NCBI GenBank assembly: GCA_015069205.1 | Contig: SVIZ01000007.1 | Coordinates: forward strand, 62,001 to 126,000 | Direction of reading: 5' to 3' | Source: Oscillospiraceae bacterium | GTDB lineage: Bacteria; Bacillota; Clostridia; Saccharofermentanales; Saccharofermentanaceae | Length of the DNA stretch: 64,000 nucleotides | Part shown: one piece after another, positions 44,012-55,170 of the stretch | Position numbering within the stretch: the first letter of the stretch is position 1 | Layout: every line of letters starts with the position of its first letter | Position numbers and translations under genes: made by a program | The notes under the pieces: generated by a model | Told to the model about the DNA's origin: nothing | The model's database searches: none | Seen by the model: only the letters and a program-made list of their open reading frames with translations

Positions 44012-47000
44012 ATGGTCCATTCCGTAAAACAAGGCAAGACAGAGCGACAGTCGTATTCCAAGATCAAAGAAGTAATCGAGGTGCCTAACCTCATTGAGAA
44101 CCAGAAGCAGTCCTATCAGTGGTTCATCGATGAAGGTATGCAGCAGATTTTCGACGAAGTATCGCCGATTACTGATGATCAGGGTAAGTACGAGGTCTAT
44201 TTTGTCGGTAAGATCTTCGATTCTGAGAACCCCTGTGATCCCACAGGCAAAGAGAAGGAAGGCAAGGGTAAGAAGAACAAGGAGCCCAAGAATCCTGTTA
44301 AGCTTACCAAGTCTGCAATCATTGACAGCTGCAAGAAGAATGACAGCAACTATGCTGCTCCTTTGAGCATCCAGCTCAGACTCCATAATAAGATTGACGG
44401 AACAGTAACTGATGAGACGGCTTTCGTCGGCAATTTCCCTATCATGACAGATCAGGGCACATTCATTGTCAACGGCGCAGAGCGTGTAGTAATCAATCAG
44501 ATCGTAAGATCTCCCGGAGCTTATTACAGCGAGATGAGATCCAAGATGGGCAACAGACTTCTTTCCGCTGAACTTATCCCTTACAGAGGATCATGGATCC
44601 TTATCGAAGAGGATGAGAAGGAAAGCAAGCTCAATGCTAAGGAGAGAGCTCTTAAGGCTGCAGGCGCTCCTGATGCAAACACCGATCCTGAGGAATATAA
44701 CCTTATCTACATCGTAGTAGATAAGTCACATAAGATTTCCCTCTCAGTATTCCTGAGATGCTTAGGCCTCGTTTCCGACGAGGACATCATCAACATGTTT
44801 GGTGATGAAGAGTGCCTCAGAATGACACTTGAGAAGGACGAGACAAAGAATGCTTCCGATCCTTACACGGCAGCATTGCAGGAGTTCTTCAAGAAGGTCC
44901 GTAACAACGAGCCCTTCACAGTTGATAATGCGAAGAACATCCTCAACAAGACATATTTTGATTCTTTGAGATACGACCTCGAGAGAGTCGGTATCTACAA
45001 GGTCAACAAGAAGTTCGAGCTTTCAGCAAGAATCATCGGCAGCAAGACAGCAGACAATGTTGTATCTGAAGACGGTGAGCTTATCTGCAAGAAGAACACT
45101 GTTATTACAGAAGAGATCGCTAAGAAGATCGAAGACGCAGGCATCATGGCTGTTCAGATCTTCCCCAAGAAGCTCGTTCGCGCAGCTGATGAGGATGAGT
45201 TTGAGGATGTACCTCTCAAGGTCATCGGCAACGGCAGAGTTGACGCTGAGGCTTTCATCGCTAACAGCATCTCAAAGACAGAGTTCAAGAAGTTCGATCT
45301 CGAGAGAACAGGCATTAACGAGAAGGTTAGAGCAAGCATCTTGAGAGAGATCATCGAGGCAGTTAAGGCAGAGGGCAAGAACGATATCGCTTCAAGACTT
45401 GAGGCTGCTATGGCTGAGCGTAAGGAAGACCTCATGCCCAGAAACCTCACGATCGACGATATCTATGCTTTCGTTTCTTACTACATCGGTCTCCACAGAG
45501 GCGTTGGTAGAATCGACAACATCGACCACTTGGGCAACCGTAGAGTTAAGTCTGTAGGCGAGCTCCTCCAGAACCAGCTCCGTACAGGTATCCAGAGAGT
45601 CGAGAAGAATACAAGAGACAGGATCTCCCAGATCTCCAGCAAGGAAGGCGAAGTTGTTACGGCTACAAGCCTCGTTAACACAAGACCTTTGTCTGCTGCA
45701 TTCAGAGAGTTCTTCGGATCATCACAGCTTTCAGCTTTCGCTGACCAGAACAACCCTCTGGCTGAGCTTACGAACAAGAGAAGACTTTCAGCTTTGGGTC
45801 CCGGCGGTATCTCCCGTGAGAGAGCTTCAATGGAAGTCCGTGATATCAACCCTACACACTATGGACGTATGTGTACGATCGAGACACCGGAAGGCCAGAA
45901 CATCGGTCTCATGACCTCACTGGCTATCTACGCCCGTATCAACAAGTACGGATTTATCGAGACTCCTTACAGAAAGTTTGATAAGGAGAACCTCAGAGTT
46001 ACTGACGAAGTTGTTTACATGTCCGCTGACGAAGAGGATGAGTACAACATCGCTCAGGCTAACGAGCCTATCGATGAAGACGGCCGTTTCATCGGCAAGA
46101 AGATCGTATGCCGTTACTTAGACCAGTTCCTGCAGCTCGATCCTGAACAGGTCGACTACATGGACGTATCTCCTAAGCAGCTCGTATCCGTATCCACATC
46201 ACTCATTCCGTTCCTTGGTAACGACGACGCTAACCGTGCTCTCATGGGCTCCAACATGCAGCGTCAGGCAGTACCTCTCATCAAGCCTGAGGCACCTATC
46301 ATCGGAACAGGTATGGAGTACCGTGCAGCTAAGGACTCCGGCGTATGCGTCGTTTCCGCACACGACGGTGTTGTAACCTTCGTTGCAGCAGACAAGATCG
46401 AAGTTACTACAACAGAGGGCACAGTAGACACATACATGCTCGCTAAGTATCAGAGATCCAACCAGAGTACATGCATCAACCAGCGTCCTATCGTTGCTAT
46501 CGGCGATAAGGTAAAGGCCGGCGATACTATCGCAGACGGTCCTGCTACAGACAACGGTGAGCTTGCTCTCGGACGTAACGTTCTCATAGGATTCACAACA
46601 TGGGAAGGTTATAACTACGAGGACGCTGTTCTCGTAAATGAGAGAATCGTAAGAGATGATGTTTATACATCTATCCATATCGAAGAGCACGAGTGCGAAG
46701 CACGTGAGACAAAGCTCGGTGCTGAGCAGATCACAAGAGAAGTTCCTAACGTCAGTGATGACGCACTCTCCAACCTCGACGAGAACGGTATCGTCATGAT
46801 CGGTGCCGAGGTTAAGGACGGAGACATCCTCGTTGGTAAGGTTTCACCTAAGGGTGAGACAGACCAGACAGCTGAAGAGAGACTTTACAAGGCGATCTTC
46901 AACGAGAGAGCAAGAGAAGTTAAGGATACTTCAAAGCGTGTTCCTCACGGCGGTTCCGGCGTTGTAGTTGACGTTGTTGTTTCCACAAAGGAGACAAACG

Positions 47001-47956
47001 GCAACCTCAAGAACGGTGTTGACAAGAGAGTCCGCGTTTATGTCGCTCAGAAGAGAAAGCTCTCCATCGGCGACAAGATGGCAGGACGTCACGGAAACAA
47101 GGGTGTCGTCTCCAGAGTACTTCCTGAAGAGGATATGCCTTTCCTTCCTGACGGTACAACACTCGATATCTGCTTGAACCCGTTGGGCGTTCCTTCCCGT
47201 ATGAACATCGGTCAGCTCCTCGAGGTACACCTCGGCCGTGCTGCCAAGGCTCTTAACTGGAAGATCGCAACTCCTGTTTTCGACGGCGCAAACGAGAACG
47301 ACATCGCAGATGCATTCGAGCTTGCAGGCATCGATAAGGACGGTAAGACTGTTCTTTACGACGGCCGTACAGGTGAACCTTTCGAGAACAGAGTAACAGT
47401 AGGTATTATGTACTATATGAAGCTGCACCACCTCGTTGACGACAAGATGCACGCAAGATCCACAGGACCTTACTCACTTGTTACTCAGCAGCCTTTGGGC
47501 GGTAAGGCTCAGTTCGGCGGACAGAGATTCGGAGAAATGGAAGTTTGGGCACTCGAAGCTTATGGTGCTGCTCATACTCTCCAGGAGATCCTCACAGTTA
47601 AGTCCGACGATATCGAAGGACGTTCAAAGACATATGATGCCATCATCCGCGGCAAGAACATTCCTGATCCGGGTATTCCTGAATCATTCAATGTCCTTGT
47701 TAACGAGCTTAAGGCATTGGCATTGGATGTCCGTACATACACAGACGATAAGGAATATATCGTTGAGGACAGACAGTCATTCGACACATACAGTGAGATG
47801 GATGAGTCAACAAGAGCTTCACTCGATGGTGAAGATGCAGAGTCTCCTTCAGATATTTTCAGTGAAGGCTTCGTAGAGGCTGATGAGCTCGGAAACATCA
47901 AGGAAGAGGACGGCGACTTCGGCGACGATTCCTTTGACGATGACGGAGACATGTAA
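44012..47956 (+). CDS. rpoB: RNA polymerase beta subunit
   Basis: 1314 residues. Conserved segments of the catalytic core are present, such as [66 protein letters not shown] and the C-terminal [26 protein letters not shown] Lys-rich stretch ([17 protein letters not shown], near residue 75) sits in the N-terminal lobe, and the C terminus ends with an acidic tail. In the rifamycin region the positions equivalent to E. coli Gln513 and His526 are Ala575 and Asn588. rplJ and rplL, commonly upstream, are absent. Confidence 0.98.
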   Translation: MVHSVKQGKTERQSYSKIKEVIEVPNLIENQKQSYQWFIDEGMQQIFDEVSPITDDQGKYEVYFVGKIFDSENPCDPTGKEKEGKGKKNKEPKNPVKLTKSAIIDSCKKNDSNYAAPLSIQLRLHNKIDGTVTDETAFVGNFPIMTDQGTFIVNGAERVVINQIVRSPGAYYSEMRSKMGNRLLSAELIPYRGSWILIEEDEKESKLNAKERALKAAGAPDANTDPEEYNLIYIVVDKSHKISLSVFLRCLGLVSDEDIINMFGDEECLRMTLEKDETKNASDPYTAALQEFFKKVRNNEPFTVDNAKNILNKTYFDSLRYDLERVGIYKVNKKFELSARIIGSKTADNVVSEDGELICKKNTVITEEIAKKIEDAGIMAVQIFPKKLVRAADEDEFEDVPLKVIGNGRVDAEAFIANSISKTEFKKFDLERTGINEKVRASILREIIEAVKAEGKNDIASRLEAAMAERKEDLMPRNLTIDDIYAFVSYYIGLHRGVGRIDNIDHLGNRRVKSVGELLQNQLRTGIQRVEKNTRDRISQISSKEGEVVTATSLVNTRPLSAAFREFFGSSQLSAFADQNNPLAELTNKRRLSALGPGGISRERASMEVRDINPTHYGRMCTIETPEGQNIGLMTSLAIYARINKYGFIETPYRKFDKENLRVTDEVVYMSADEEDEYNIAQANEPIDEDGRFIGKKIVCRYLDQFLQLDPEQVDYMDVSPKQLVSVSTSLIPFLGNDDANRALMGSNMQRQAVPLIKPEAPIIGTGMEYRAAKDSGVCVVSAHDGVVTFVAADKIEVTTTEGTVDTYMLAKYQRSNQSTCINQRPIVAIGDKVKAGDTIADGPATDNGELALGRNVLIGFTTWEGYNYEDAVLVNERIVRDDVYTSIHIEEHECEARETKLGAEQITREVPNVSDDALSNLDENGIVMIGAEVKDGDILVGKVSPKGETDQTAEERLYKAIFNERAREVKDTSKRVPHGGSGVVVDVVVSTKETNGNLKNGVDKRVRVYVAQKRKLSIGDKMAGRHGNKGVVSRVLPEEDMPFLPDGTTLDICLNPLGVPSRMNIGQLLEVHLGRAAKALNWKIATPVFDGANENDIADAFELAGIDKDGKTVLYDGRTGEPFENRVTVGIMYYMKLHHLVDDKMHARSTGPYSLVTQQPLGGKAQFGGQRFGEMEVWALEAYGAAHTLQEILTVKSDDIEGRSKTYDAIIRGKNIPDPGIPESFNVLVNELKALALDVRTYTDDKEYIVEDRQSFDTYSEMDESTRASLDGEDAESPSDIFSEGFVEADELGNIKEEDGDFGDDSFDDDGDM

Positions 47957-47974
47957 AGGAGATAAAAGATAGAT

Positions 47975-50900
47975 ATGAATGATACAAATCATCTTACAAA
48001 AATAAGTATTCAGCTTGCATCTCCCGAGGTCATCAAGGCTTGGTCCCACGGCGAAGTTAAGAAGCCTGAGACCATCAACTATCGTACACAGAGACCTGAG
48101 GTAGACGGACTCTTCTGCGAGAAGATCTTCGGACCTACAAAGTCCTGGGAATGCCGCTGCGGTAAGTACAAGAAGATCAGATTTAAGGGCATGATCTGCG
48201 ATAAGTGCGGAGTAGAAGTCACAAAGAACACAGTTCGTCGTGAGAGACTCGGCCACATCCAGCTCGCTACACCCGTATCACACATCTGGTACTTCAAGAC
48301 CCAGCCTTCAAAGATCGGTACATTGCTTGACCTCACAGTTAAGCAGCTCGAGAGCGTACTTTATTATTCAAAGTACATCGTAATCGATCCCGGCAACAGC
48401 GTTGAGACAGGTCTTAACAAGTACGACATCATTACAGAAGACCAGTACAAGAGCGTAAGAGAAAAGTGCGGCAAGGATTCTTTCGTTGCAAAGATGGGTG
48501 CCGAGGCTATCAAGATCCTCTTGTCTGAACTCAATATCGACGAGATCATCGAGCAGCTCCAGCAGGAGAAGGTCGGTTCTGTAAGCACACAGAAGAGACT
48601 CAAGATCAATAAGAGACTCGAGATCGCTGAAGCTTTCAAGGCTTCCGGCAACAAGCCCGAGTGGATGATACTTGACGTTATTCCGGTACTTCCTCCGGAA
48701 CTCCGCCCTATGGTACCTTTGGACGGCGGACGTTATGCTACTTCCGACCTTAACGACCTCTATAGAAGAGTTATCGGAAGAAACAACCGTCTTAAGAAGC
48801 TCCTTGACCTTGGCGCTCCTGAGATCATCGTACGTAACGAGAAGAGAATGCTCCAGGAAGCTGTTGACGCTTTGATCGACAACGGCCGTCACGGCACACC
48901 TGTTAAGGGCTCCACATCTGCTACAAGCAACAGACAGCTCAAGTCACTGTCTGACATGCTCAAGGGTAAGCAGGGACGTTTCAGACAGAACCTCCTCGGT
49001 AAGCGTGTAGACTACTCCGGACGTTCAGTTATCATCGTCGGACCTGAGCTCAAGATGCATCAGTGCGGTCTTCCTAAGGAGATGGCATTGGAGCTCTTCA
49101 AGCCCTTTGTAATCAAGAAGCTCGTTGAGACCAACGACAAGCTCAATATCAAGACAGCAAGAAGACAGGTAGATGCAAGAGTTCCTGAAGTATGGGATAT
49201 CCTTGAAGACATCATCAGAGATCATCCGGTACTTTTGAACCGTGCTCCTACACTTCACAGACTTTCAATCCAGGCATTCGAGCCTGTACTCGTTGAAGGT
49301 CGTGCTATCAAGCTCCATCCGCTCGTCTGCACAGGCTTTAACGCAGACTTCGACGGAGACCAGATGGCTGTACACGTACCGCTTTCTGCAGAGGCTCAGG
49401 CAGAGGCCAGATTCCTCATGCTTTCAACAAACAACCTCCTGAAGCCTCAGGACGGTAAGCCGGTTACAGTTCCTACACAGGATATGATCCTCGGATGCTA
49501 CTACCTCACAATGGAAGTAGAGAACGATAAGGGCGAGGGCATGGTTTTCGCTTCTATCGACGAGGCTCAGATGGCATATGACGAGCACCAGATCACGCTC
49601 CACAGCATGATCAAGGTCCGTATCTCCAGAGAGATCAACGGTAAGATGGAGACAGGTATCGTAGAGTCAACTCTCGGTAGATTCATCTTCAACCAGATCG
49701 TTCCTCAGGATCTCGGATTTGTTGACAGAACAAAGCCCGAGAACCTCTTAAAGCTCGAGATCGACTTCGAGAAGCTCAGCTCACAGAAGGCTAAGGCTGC
49801 TGCCATCAAGGCTAAGGATCCTGATAAGGACGTTAAGTTCGAGTTCGCTCTCGGTAAGAAGAAGCTCGAAAAGATCATTGCTAAGTGCATTGCCATCCAC
49901 GGCCTCGAGAGGACAACGATCTTCCTCGATGACGTTAAGGCAATGGGTTATAAGTTCTCCACCATCTCCGGTATCTCTATCGGTATCGAAGACATGATCA
50001 TCCCTGACATCAAGGATAAGATGATCGCTGAAGGTGATGAGAGAGTTGAAGAGATTAACGAAGCTGCTGAAGCAGGATTCTTCACAGAGACCGAGCGTCA
50101 CAACGAAGTTACAAAGGTTTGGTCTGAGACAACAAACAACATCACTAAGGCATTGATGGACAACCTCGACATCTACAACCCGATCAGAATGATGGCTGAC
50201 TCCGGTGCCCGTGGTTCCAACAACCAGATCAAGCAGCTCGCAGGTATGCGTGGACTTATGCAGGATACGACAGGTAACACAATCGAGATCCCGATCAAGT
50301 CCAACCTCCGTGAAGGTATGAACGTGCTCGAGTTCTTCATTTCTTCACATGGTGCGCGTAAGGCCCTCTCCGATACGGCTCTTAAGACGGCTGAATCAGG
50401 TTACCTTACAAGACGTCTTGTTGACGTTGCACAGGCTGTCGTTGTTACCGAGGAAGACTGCGGTACTGATGACTTCACATGGGTTAAGGAGATCACAGAG
50501 GTTTCCAACAAGCACGTTAACGTTATCAAGTCCCTTAACGACCGTCTCTATGGCCGTTATGCAGCTGAGGATATCGTAAACTACCAGACAGGCGAGGTCA
50601 TCGTTAAGAAGAACGAGCTGATCGACGCTCTCAAGGCAGAAGATATCTGCAAGTCAGTTGAACTCGCAAAGAAGGAAGCTGAGGAAGCAAGACAGGCTGT
50701 TAAGGATTCCGTTAAGATCAAGGGTGCTGAGACACCTGAGAAGCTCGCTGAGCGTGACAAGAAGATCGCTGCCAAGGTTGCTGAGGCAGAGGCTGAAGGC
50801 AAGATCCTTACAAAGCACCAGATCGAAGACCTGGGCAAGCTCAAGATCAGATCAGTATTCGACTGCCGCTCCAGAAGAGGCGTCTGCACAAAGTGCTACG

Positions 50901-51982
50901 GTATCAACCTTGCTACAGGCCGTCCTGTTGCAGTCGGTGAAGCTGTAGGTATCATCGCAGCTCAGTCAATCGGTGAGCCTGGTACACAGCTTACAATGAG
51001 AACGTTCCACTCCGGTGGTATCGCTGCTTCAGGTGAAGATATCACTCAGGGTCTCCCCCGAGTTACAGAGATCTTCGAGGCAAGAGATCCTAAGGGCCAC
51101 GGCATCATCTCTTCTGTTCCCGGTGAAGTTAAGATCGTCGAGAACGAGAAGACAAAGCAGAAGACCATCGTTGTAACACCTGTTTACGACGAAGATACTG
51201 CTCCTATCCTTGATGCTAAGGGCAACACCATCGAAAAGATGGAGTACAAGGTTCCTTCACACGCTACACTCACCGTTACTGACGGTCAGGTAATCGAAGC
51301 CGGCGATCAGATCATCGATGGTAAGATCGATCCTAAGGAGATCCTCAGAGTTAAGGATATCCGTGCCGTTCAGAAGTACATCATCAGTGAGATCACTAAG
51401 GTTTACTACACGGGTGGTGGTGTAAACATCAACGATAAGCACATCGAGATCATCACAAAGCAGATGATGAGAAGAGTCCAGATCGACGATCCGGGTGATA
51501 CAGGCTTCATGACAGGTACAACTGTTGACTGGTATAACTTCATTTCCAGAAACAGAGACTGCGAAGAGCAGGGTCTCAAGCCCGCTAACGGCAAGACGAT
51601 CCTCCTCGGTATCGCTAAGGCTGCAAGCGCATCTGACTCGTTCATGTCCGCTGCATCCTTCCAGGAAACAGCTAAGGTTCTTACAGACGCTGTTATCAAG
51701 GGTAAGGTCGATCCGCTCATCGGTATCAAGGAGAACGTCATCATCGGTGCGCTCATCCCTGCAGGTACCGGTATCAAGGCTCACAGTGATATCACTGCTG
51801 TTCCTGTCATCAAGGCAAACAGCAAGCTCATCACAGGCCACGAGTATGGTGAGGCTGAGAGCGACGCTGAGTTGTTCGCTAACGATTATCTCGATCAGGT
51901 TCAGGCAAGGAACGAGCTCCTCGACGAGCAGGACCGCCTTGAATCACAGCTCGAAATGGACGGACTTAAGGAAAAGAAGTAA
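47975..51982 (+). CDS. rpoC: RNA polymerase beta' subunit
   Basis: 1335 residues with the catalytic [12 protein letters not shown], the N-terminal zinc ribbon [23 protein letters not shown], the second zinc site [15 protein letters not shown] and the trigger-loop segment [17 protein letters not shown] charged, Lys/Glu-rich helical stretch ([24 protein letters not shown] and beyond) is inserted before the second zinc site. It follows rpoB after 18 bases with AAGGAG upstream. A terminator follows directly. Confidence 0.98.
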   Translation: MNDTNHLTKISIQLASPEVIKAWSHGEVKKPETINYRTQRPEVDGLFCEKIFGPTKSWECRCGKYKKIRFKGMICDKCGVEVTKNTVRRERLGHIQLATPVSHIWYFKTQPSKIGTLLDLTVKQLESVLYYSKYIVIDPGNSVETGLNKYDIITEDQYKSVREKCGKDSFVAKMGAEAIKILLSELNIDEIIEQLQQEKVGSVSTQKRLKINKRLEIAEAFKASGNKPEWMILDVIPVLPPELRPMVPLDGGRYATSDLNDLYRRVIGRNNRLKKLLDLGAPEIIVRNEKRMLQEAVDALIDNGRHGTPVKGSTSATSNRQLKSLSDMLKGKQGRFRQNLLGKRVDYSGRSVIIVGPELKMHQCGLPKEMALELFKPFVIKKLVETNDKLNIKTARRQVDARVPEVWDILEDIIRDHPVLLNRAPTLHRLSIQAFEPVLVEGRAIKLHPLVCTGFNADFDGDQMAVHVPLSAEAQAEARFLMLSTNNLLKPQDGKPVTVPTQDMILGCYYLTMEVENDKGEGMVFASIDEAQMAYDEHQITLHSMIKVRISREINGKMETGIVESTLGRFIFNQIVPQDLGFVDRTKPENLLKLEIDFEKLSSQKAKAAAIKAKDPDKDVKFEFALGKKKLEKIIAKCIAIHGLERTTIFLDDVKAMGYKFSTISGISIGIEDMIIPDIKDKMIAEGDERVEEINEAAEAGFFTETERHNEVTKVWSETTNNITKALMDNLDIYNPIRMMADSGARGSNNQIKQLAGMRGLMQDTTGNTIEIPIKSNLREGMNVLEFFISSHGARKALSDTALKTAESGYLTRRLVDVAQAVVVTEEDCGTDDFTWVKEITEVSNKHVNVIKSLNDRLYGRYAAEDIVNYQTGEVIVKKNELIDALKAEDICKSVELAKKEAEEARQAVKDSVKIKGAETPEKLAERDKKIAAKVAEAEAEGKILTKHQIEDLGKLKIRSVFDCRSRRGVCTKCYGINLATGRPVAVGEAVGIIAAQSIGEPGTQLTMRTFHSGGIAASGEDITQGLPRVTEIFEARDPKGHGIISSVPGEVKIVENEKTKQKTIVVTPVYDEDTAPILDAKGNTIEKMEYKVPSHATLTVTDGQVIEAGDQIIDGKIDPKEILRVKDIRAVQKYIISEITKVYYTGGGVNINDKHIEIITKQMMRRVQIDDPGDTGFMTGTTVDWYNFISRNRDCEEQGLKPANGKTILLGIAKAASASDSFMSAASFQETAKVLTDAVIKGKVDPLIGIKENVIIGALIPAGTGIKAHSDITAVPVIKANSKLITGHEYGEAESDAELFANDYLDQVQARNELLDEQDRLESQLEMDGLKEKK

Positions 51983-52035
51983 TTCTTTTGTCCCGAGATT
52001 GTAAAGCAACTCGAAGTCTAAACAGTTTATAATGA

Positions 52036-52065
52036 CGCCGGAGGAGTCTATTCTCCGGCGTTTTT
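52036..52065 (+). terminator. Rho-independent terminator of rpoBC
   Basis: CGCCGGAG and CTCCGGCG pair perfectly (8 bp) around GAGTCTATT, followed by TTTTT. Confidence 0.9.
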
Positions 52066-52188
52066 ATGCGCAAATAAGTGATATATAATAACTGCCTGTA
52101 ACATAATCCCGAGAATTGCCACAGAAAGAACTGGCAGCGGGTTGTATAATCTAGAAGTGAAAAATGCCTACATAACAGATGGGATGAT

Positions 52189-53472
52189 ATGAGGAAAACG
52201 GTTTTAAAACATAACAGAAAGCAGCATATACTCGCTATCGCGACGGGCTTCTTTGCAGCCCTTCCGGTAATATGCCTGCCCATTGGCCTTCGCGAAGGCA
52301 TGACTCCTGCTATGATCGTATCCCATGCTTATGAACAGGTTTTCGGCACGACAAACATCCACACTGGTGAAGTAGTTATCGAGGATTGGGCTCTCGTTAG
52401 CAGCGCAGACCAGCTCGTAAGTGCTGAAGTAACTCCTGCAGCGGCACCTTCAGATCCCACAGATCCTGCGGTTACAACAGATCCTACTGAGGTAACAGAG
52501 GTCTGTGCTCCCACAAGCTATAAAGATATTCCCAAGTATGTTGTCTATCAGCAGTACGACAGTTCCAATCTTCCTATCGAACTTTTGGATCCCGAGTGCT
52601 TTGCAGCTGACAACACCACATATTATGTAAGAGCTAACCAGTCGATCCTCAAAGAGATTCCCGACATGGATTCCAAAACGCTCATATCACTCCACCTCGG
52701 CCAGCAGGTCACACGTACCGGTGTTGGCGACACATGGTCAAGGATCGAGACTGAAGACGGCCATGAAGGTTACGTTCTTACAGGTTCCATCCAGGATACT
52801 ATGCTTTCCATCGAAATCGACAGAACGGTCTGGGTTGATACGGACGGTCTCATCGTAAGAGAAGAGCCTTCCACATCCGCAGATGAGGTATGTGTTGCAG
52901 GTCAGGACGAGAGACTTTACTGCAGTGCCATCGTCGGCGACAAATGGTATAAAGTTACAACAGTAAGCGGTTACACAGGATACGTATATAAGTCTTATAC
53001 GACAACGAATCCGCCGCCGACGCCCACACCTACGCCTACTCCTTATCCGAGATCTTCGAATTCGAGCGGCAGGTCTTACGGCAACCCGAGAACACTCCCC
53101 CAGATCACCGGCTGTAACGGTGAGAGTATCGTATCCATTGCTGAATCAATGCTCGGCGTACCTTATGTTTTCGCAGGTTCCGATTCAAGCGGCATCGACT
53201 GCTCAGGTCTTGTAATGTACTGCTACGCACAGGTCGGTGTATCCGTTCCTCACGGCGCTACTTCGATCATGTACTACTCAGGTGTCAGCGTTCCGAGAGA
53301 AGACTTAAAGCCGGGCGACGTTATCTGCTACGACTACGGAACCTACTGCGGCCACGTTGCGATATACGTCGGAGACGGTACGGTAATCCACGCATCGTCC
53401 ACCAGAGGCCAGGTTGTATACGGCAACCTCGACATGATGGGAATCATGGACATCAAACGAATAATCCAGTAA
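52189..53472 (+). CDS. NlpC/P60 cell-wall peptidase with SH3-like domains
   Basis: 427 residues. A basic start and one hydrophobic segment (about 12-30) form a signal peptide or anchor. A linker of Thr/Asp/Pro follows (residues about 85-105), then two bacterial SH3-like segments (about 135-200 and 205-275), a PTPTPTPYPR linker and a C-terminal NlpC/P60 domain. In that domain Cys is in GIDCSGLVMYCY, His in GHVAIYVGDG and a third polar residue in VIHASS. Such enzymes cut peptide bonds in peptidoglycan stem peptides, outside the cell. A -10-like TATAAT lies at 52145-52150 without a clear -35. Confidence 0.92.
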   Translation: MRKTVLKHNRKQHILAIATGFFAALPVICLPIGLREGMTPAMIVSHAYEQVFGTTNIHTGEVVIEDWALVSSADQLVSAEVTPAAAPSDPTDPAVTTDPTEVTEVCAPTSYKDIPKYVVYQQYDSSNLPIELLDPECFAADNTTYYVRANQSILKEIPDMDSKTLISLHLGQQVTRTGVGDTWSRIETEDGHEGYVLTGSIQDTMLSIEIDRTVWVDTDGLIVREEPSTSADEVCVAGQDERLYCSAIVGDKWYKVTTVSGYTGYVYKSYTTTNPPPTPTPTPTPYPRSSNSSGRSYGNPRTLPQITGCNGESIVSIAESMLGVPYVFAGSDSSGIDCSGLVMYCYAQVGVSVPHGATSIMYYSGVSVPREDLKPGDVICYDYGTYCGHVAIYVGDGTVIHASSTRGQVVYGNLDMMGIMDIKRIIQ

Positions 53473-53477
53473 CTACG

Positions 53478-53504
53478 AAGGCTGTCCAAAGGGCAGCCTT
53501 TTTT
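53478..53504 (+). terminator. Rho-independent terminator of the NlpC/P60 gene
   Basis: AAGGCTGTCC and GGGCAGCCTT form a 10-bp stem (one wobble) with an AAA loop, followed by TTTT. Confidence 0.9.
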
Positions 53505-53531
53505 CGCGCTGCCATGACTTTTCGCGCGGCC

Positions 53532-53585
53532 ATAAAAATCCAGGCAAAAGTACGGGTGCAGCCTGACTTTTACCGTGATTTTTAT
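53532..53585. repeat. Intergenic hairpin/repeat element, copy D
   Basis: ATAAAAATC (53532) pairs with GATTTTTAT (53577); inside, CAGGC/GCCTG and AAAAGT/ACTTTT can form mutually exclusive stems. Its right half resembles 32312-32345 (27 of 34 bases). Confidence 0.6.
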
Positions 53586-53640
53586 CAGAGGAATCGAAAA
53601 CAGATTCGTTTGAGCCCTAAGAGTATGGGGAAGGTGCTAA

Positions 53641-53668
53641 TTGTATTCACCTATAAGTCGGGTAAAAT
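53641..53668 (+). promoter_or_regulatory. Possible promoter of the fchA operon
   Basis: TTGTAT, 16-bp spacer and TAAAAT (53663-53668), 34 bases before fchA. The -35 is weak. Confidence 0.4.
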
Positions 53669-53701
53669 ATATGAGTTAATAAGTTAAACGGAGTAATCAC
53701 C

Positions 53702-54319
53702 ATGGAAAATAGAACAGTAGACGTATTCCTTACAGAACTTGCTTCAGGCGCTCCCACACCAGGTGGCGGCGGAGCTTCGGCAGTATGCGGCGCGATCGCT
53801 GCAGCTTTGGGCTCAATGGTAGGCAACCTTACGAGCGGCAAGAAGAAGTATGCCGAGTACCAGGAGGAGATCGAAGTTGCCATCGCTAAGTGCGGTTCAC
53901 TCGTAAAAGAGTTCGAAGCATTAGGCAAGAAGGATGAGGAGGTTTTCGAGCCCCTCGCAAAAGCTTATTCCATCCCTAAGGATCAGGAAGGCAGAGACGA
54001 GATCCTTGAAGGCGTTCTGAAGGACGCGAGCACAGCTCCTTTTGAAGTCGTCGAAAAGGCTTACGAGACGGCATTGGTTCTTGCGCGTCTTGCCGTAATC
54101 GGATCAAGACTTGCGATCAGCGACGTCGGAGTTGCCGCTGCAGCATGCAGCACGGCTGCCAGGGGCGCTGCAATGAATGTTTACATCAACACAAAGTCCA
54201 TGAAGGACAGGGCATATGCTGAAGACCTTAACAAGAAAACGGACGATCTTGTTGCCGAGACAACAGAGATCTGCGATAAGGTTTACAGCCAGGTAAAAAC
54301 GATTCTGATCGGCGGGTAA
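53702..54319 (+). CDS. fchA: Methenyltetrahydrofolate cyclohydrolase (cyclodeaminase-like)
   Basis: 205 residues of the formiminotransferase-cyclodeaminase family, with the signature GAPTPGGGGASAVCGAIAAALGSMVGNLT. As a stand-alone protein it acts as 5,10-methenyl-THF cyclohydrolase (FchA) in one-carbon metabolism or as formimino-THF cyclodeaminase in histidine use. The immediate neighbour folD, 5 bases downstream, supports the one-carbon role. Length matches stand-alone FchA (about 205-210). Cytosolic, helical. Confidence 0.9.
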   Translation: MENRTVDVFLTELASGAPTPGGGGASAVCGAIAAALGSMVGNLTSGKKKYAEYQEEIEVAIAKCGSLVKEFEALGKKDEEVFEPLAKAYSIPKDQEGRDEILEGVLKDASTAPFEVVEKAYETALVLARLAVIGSRLAISDVGVAAAACSTAARGAAMNVYINTKSMKDRAYAEDLNKKTDDLVAETTEICDKVYSQVKTILIGG

Positions 54320-54324
54320 TTGAT

Positions 54325-55170
54325 ATGAGAAGACTGGGCGGCAAAGAAGTTGCAGATGAGATCATGGCTGATCTCAAGATAAGAGTTGATGAATTGAAGG
54401 CTAAGGACACGGAGCCCAAGCTTGCGATCCTGCGCGTTGGTCAGAGAGAAGATGACCTCGCTTATGAGAGAGGCGTTCTGAAGCGTTTTGGCACGATCGA
54501 TGTTGCCGTTGAGGTAACGGAACTCGATGCAGGAGTATCGCAGGAAGAACTCGACAAGACATTCGATTCGATCAATAACGATCCCAAGGTTCACGGAATA
54601 CTCGTATTCAGACCTCTGCCAAAGGGATTAAGCGACGAGCACATGAGAAGAACGATCGATCCGGGCAAGGATGTTGATTTCATGGATATCCGCAATATGG
54701 AAGACTGTCTTGCGGGAGTCCGTGACTGCAGTGCGCCCTGTACGGCTGAAGCTGTAATGGAGCTTATCAAGCACTATCAGATCGAGACAAAGGGCAAGAA
54801 GGTAACGGTTGTCGGAAGAAGCCTTGTTATCGGCAAGCCAGTTGCACTTTTGCTTACAACAGCCAATGCGACAGTTACCGTATGCCATACAAAGACCGTT
54901 AATACCGAAGAAGAGTGCAAGCGCGCAGACATCATCGTCGCATGCTGCGGCGTAGCGAAGATCATTAATGAGAATTACGTCAGGGAAGGCCAGATCGTTA
55001 TCGACGTCGGAATGAATGTCGATGAGGAAGGCAAGCTCTGCGGAGACGTTGATTACGATAAGGTATCAGAGATTGCTGAAGCAGTCACACCGGTACCGGG
55101 AGGAGTAGGATCTATCACGACAGCGATCCTTTTGAAGCACGTTGTCGTAAACGCTGAAAGGCAGGCCTGA
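54325..55170 (+). CDS. folD: FolD-family methylene-THF dehydrogenase, probably without cyclohydrolase activity
   Basis: 281 residues of the FolD family. The NADP-binding part is intact: GRSLVIGKPVALLL, and VTPVPGGVGSITTAILLKH. The usual YVxxK active-site motif is changed: Tyr47 is kept (AYERGVLKRF) but the place of the cyclohydrolase lysine holds Val51, and the usual QLPLP motif reads VFRPLP. In bifunctional FolD that lysine is needed for the cyclohydrolase step. I infer a dehydrogenase-only enzyme, with FchA next door supplying the cyclohydrolase. Its stop overlaps the following start. Confidence 0.93.
   Translation: MRRLGGKEVADEIMADLKIRVDELKAKDTEPKLAILRVGQREDDLAYERGVLKRFGTIDVAVEVTELDAGVSQEELDKTFDSINNDPKVHGILVFRPLPKGLSDEHMRRTIDPGKDVDFMDIRNMEDCLAGVRDCSAPCTAEAVMELIKHYQIETKGKKVTVVGRSLVIGKPVALLLTTANATVTVCHTKTVNTEEECKRADIIVACCGVAKIINENYVREGQIVIDVGMNVDEEGKLCGDVDYDKVSEIAEAVTPVPGGVGSITTAILLKHVVVNAERQA

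Noticed and set aside
53590-53700. Tetrahydrofolate riboswitch before fchA
   Set aside because: The characteristic conserved core of that riboswitch is not visible; only a possible weak promoter is present.
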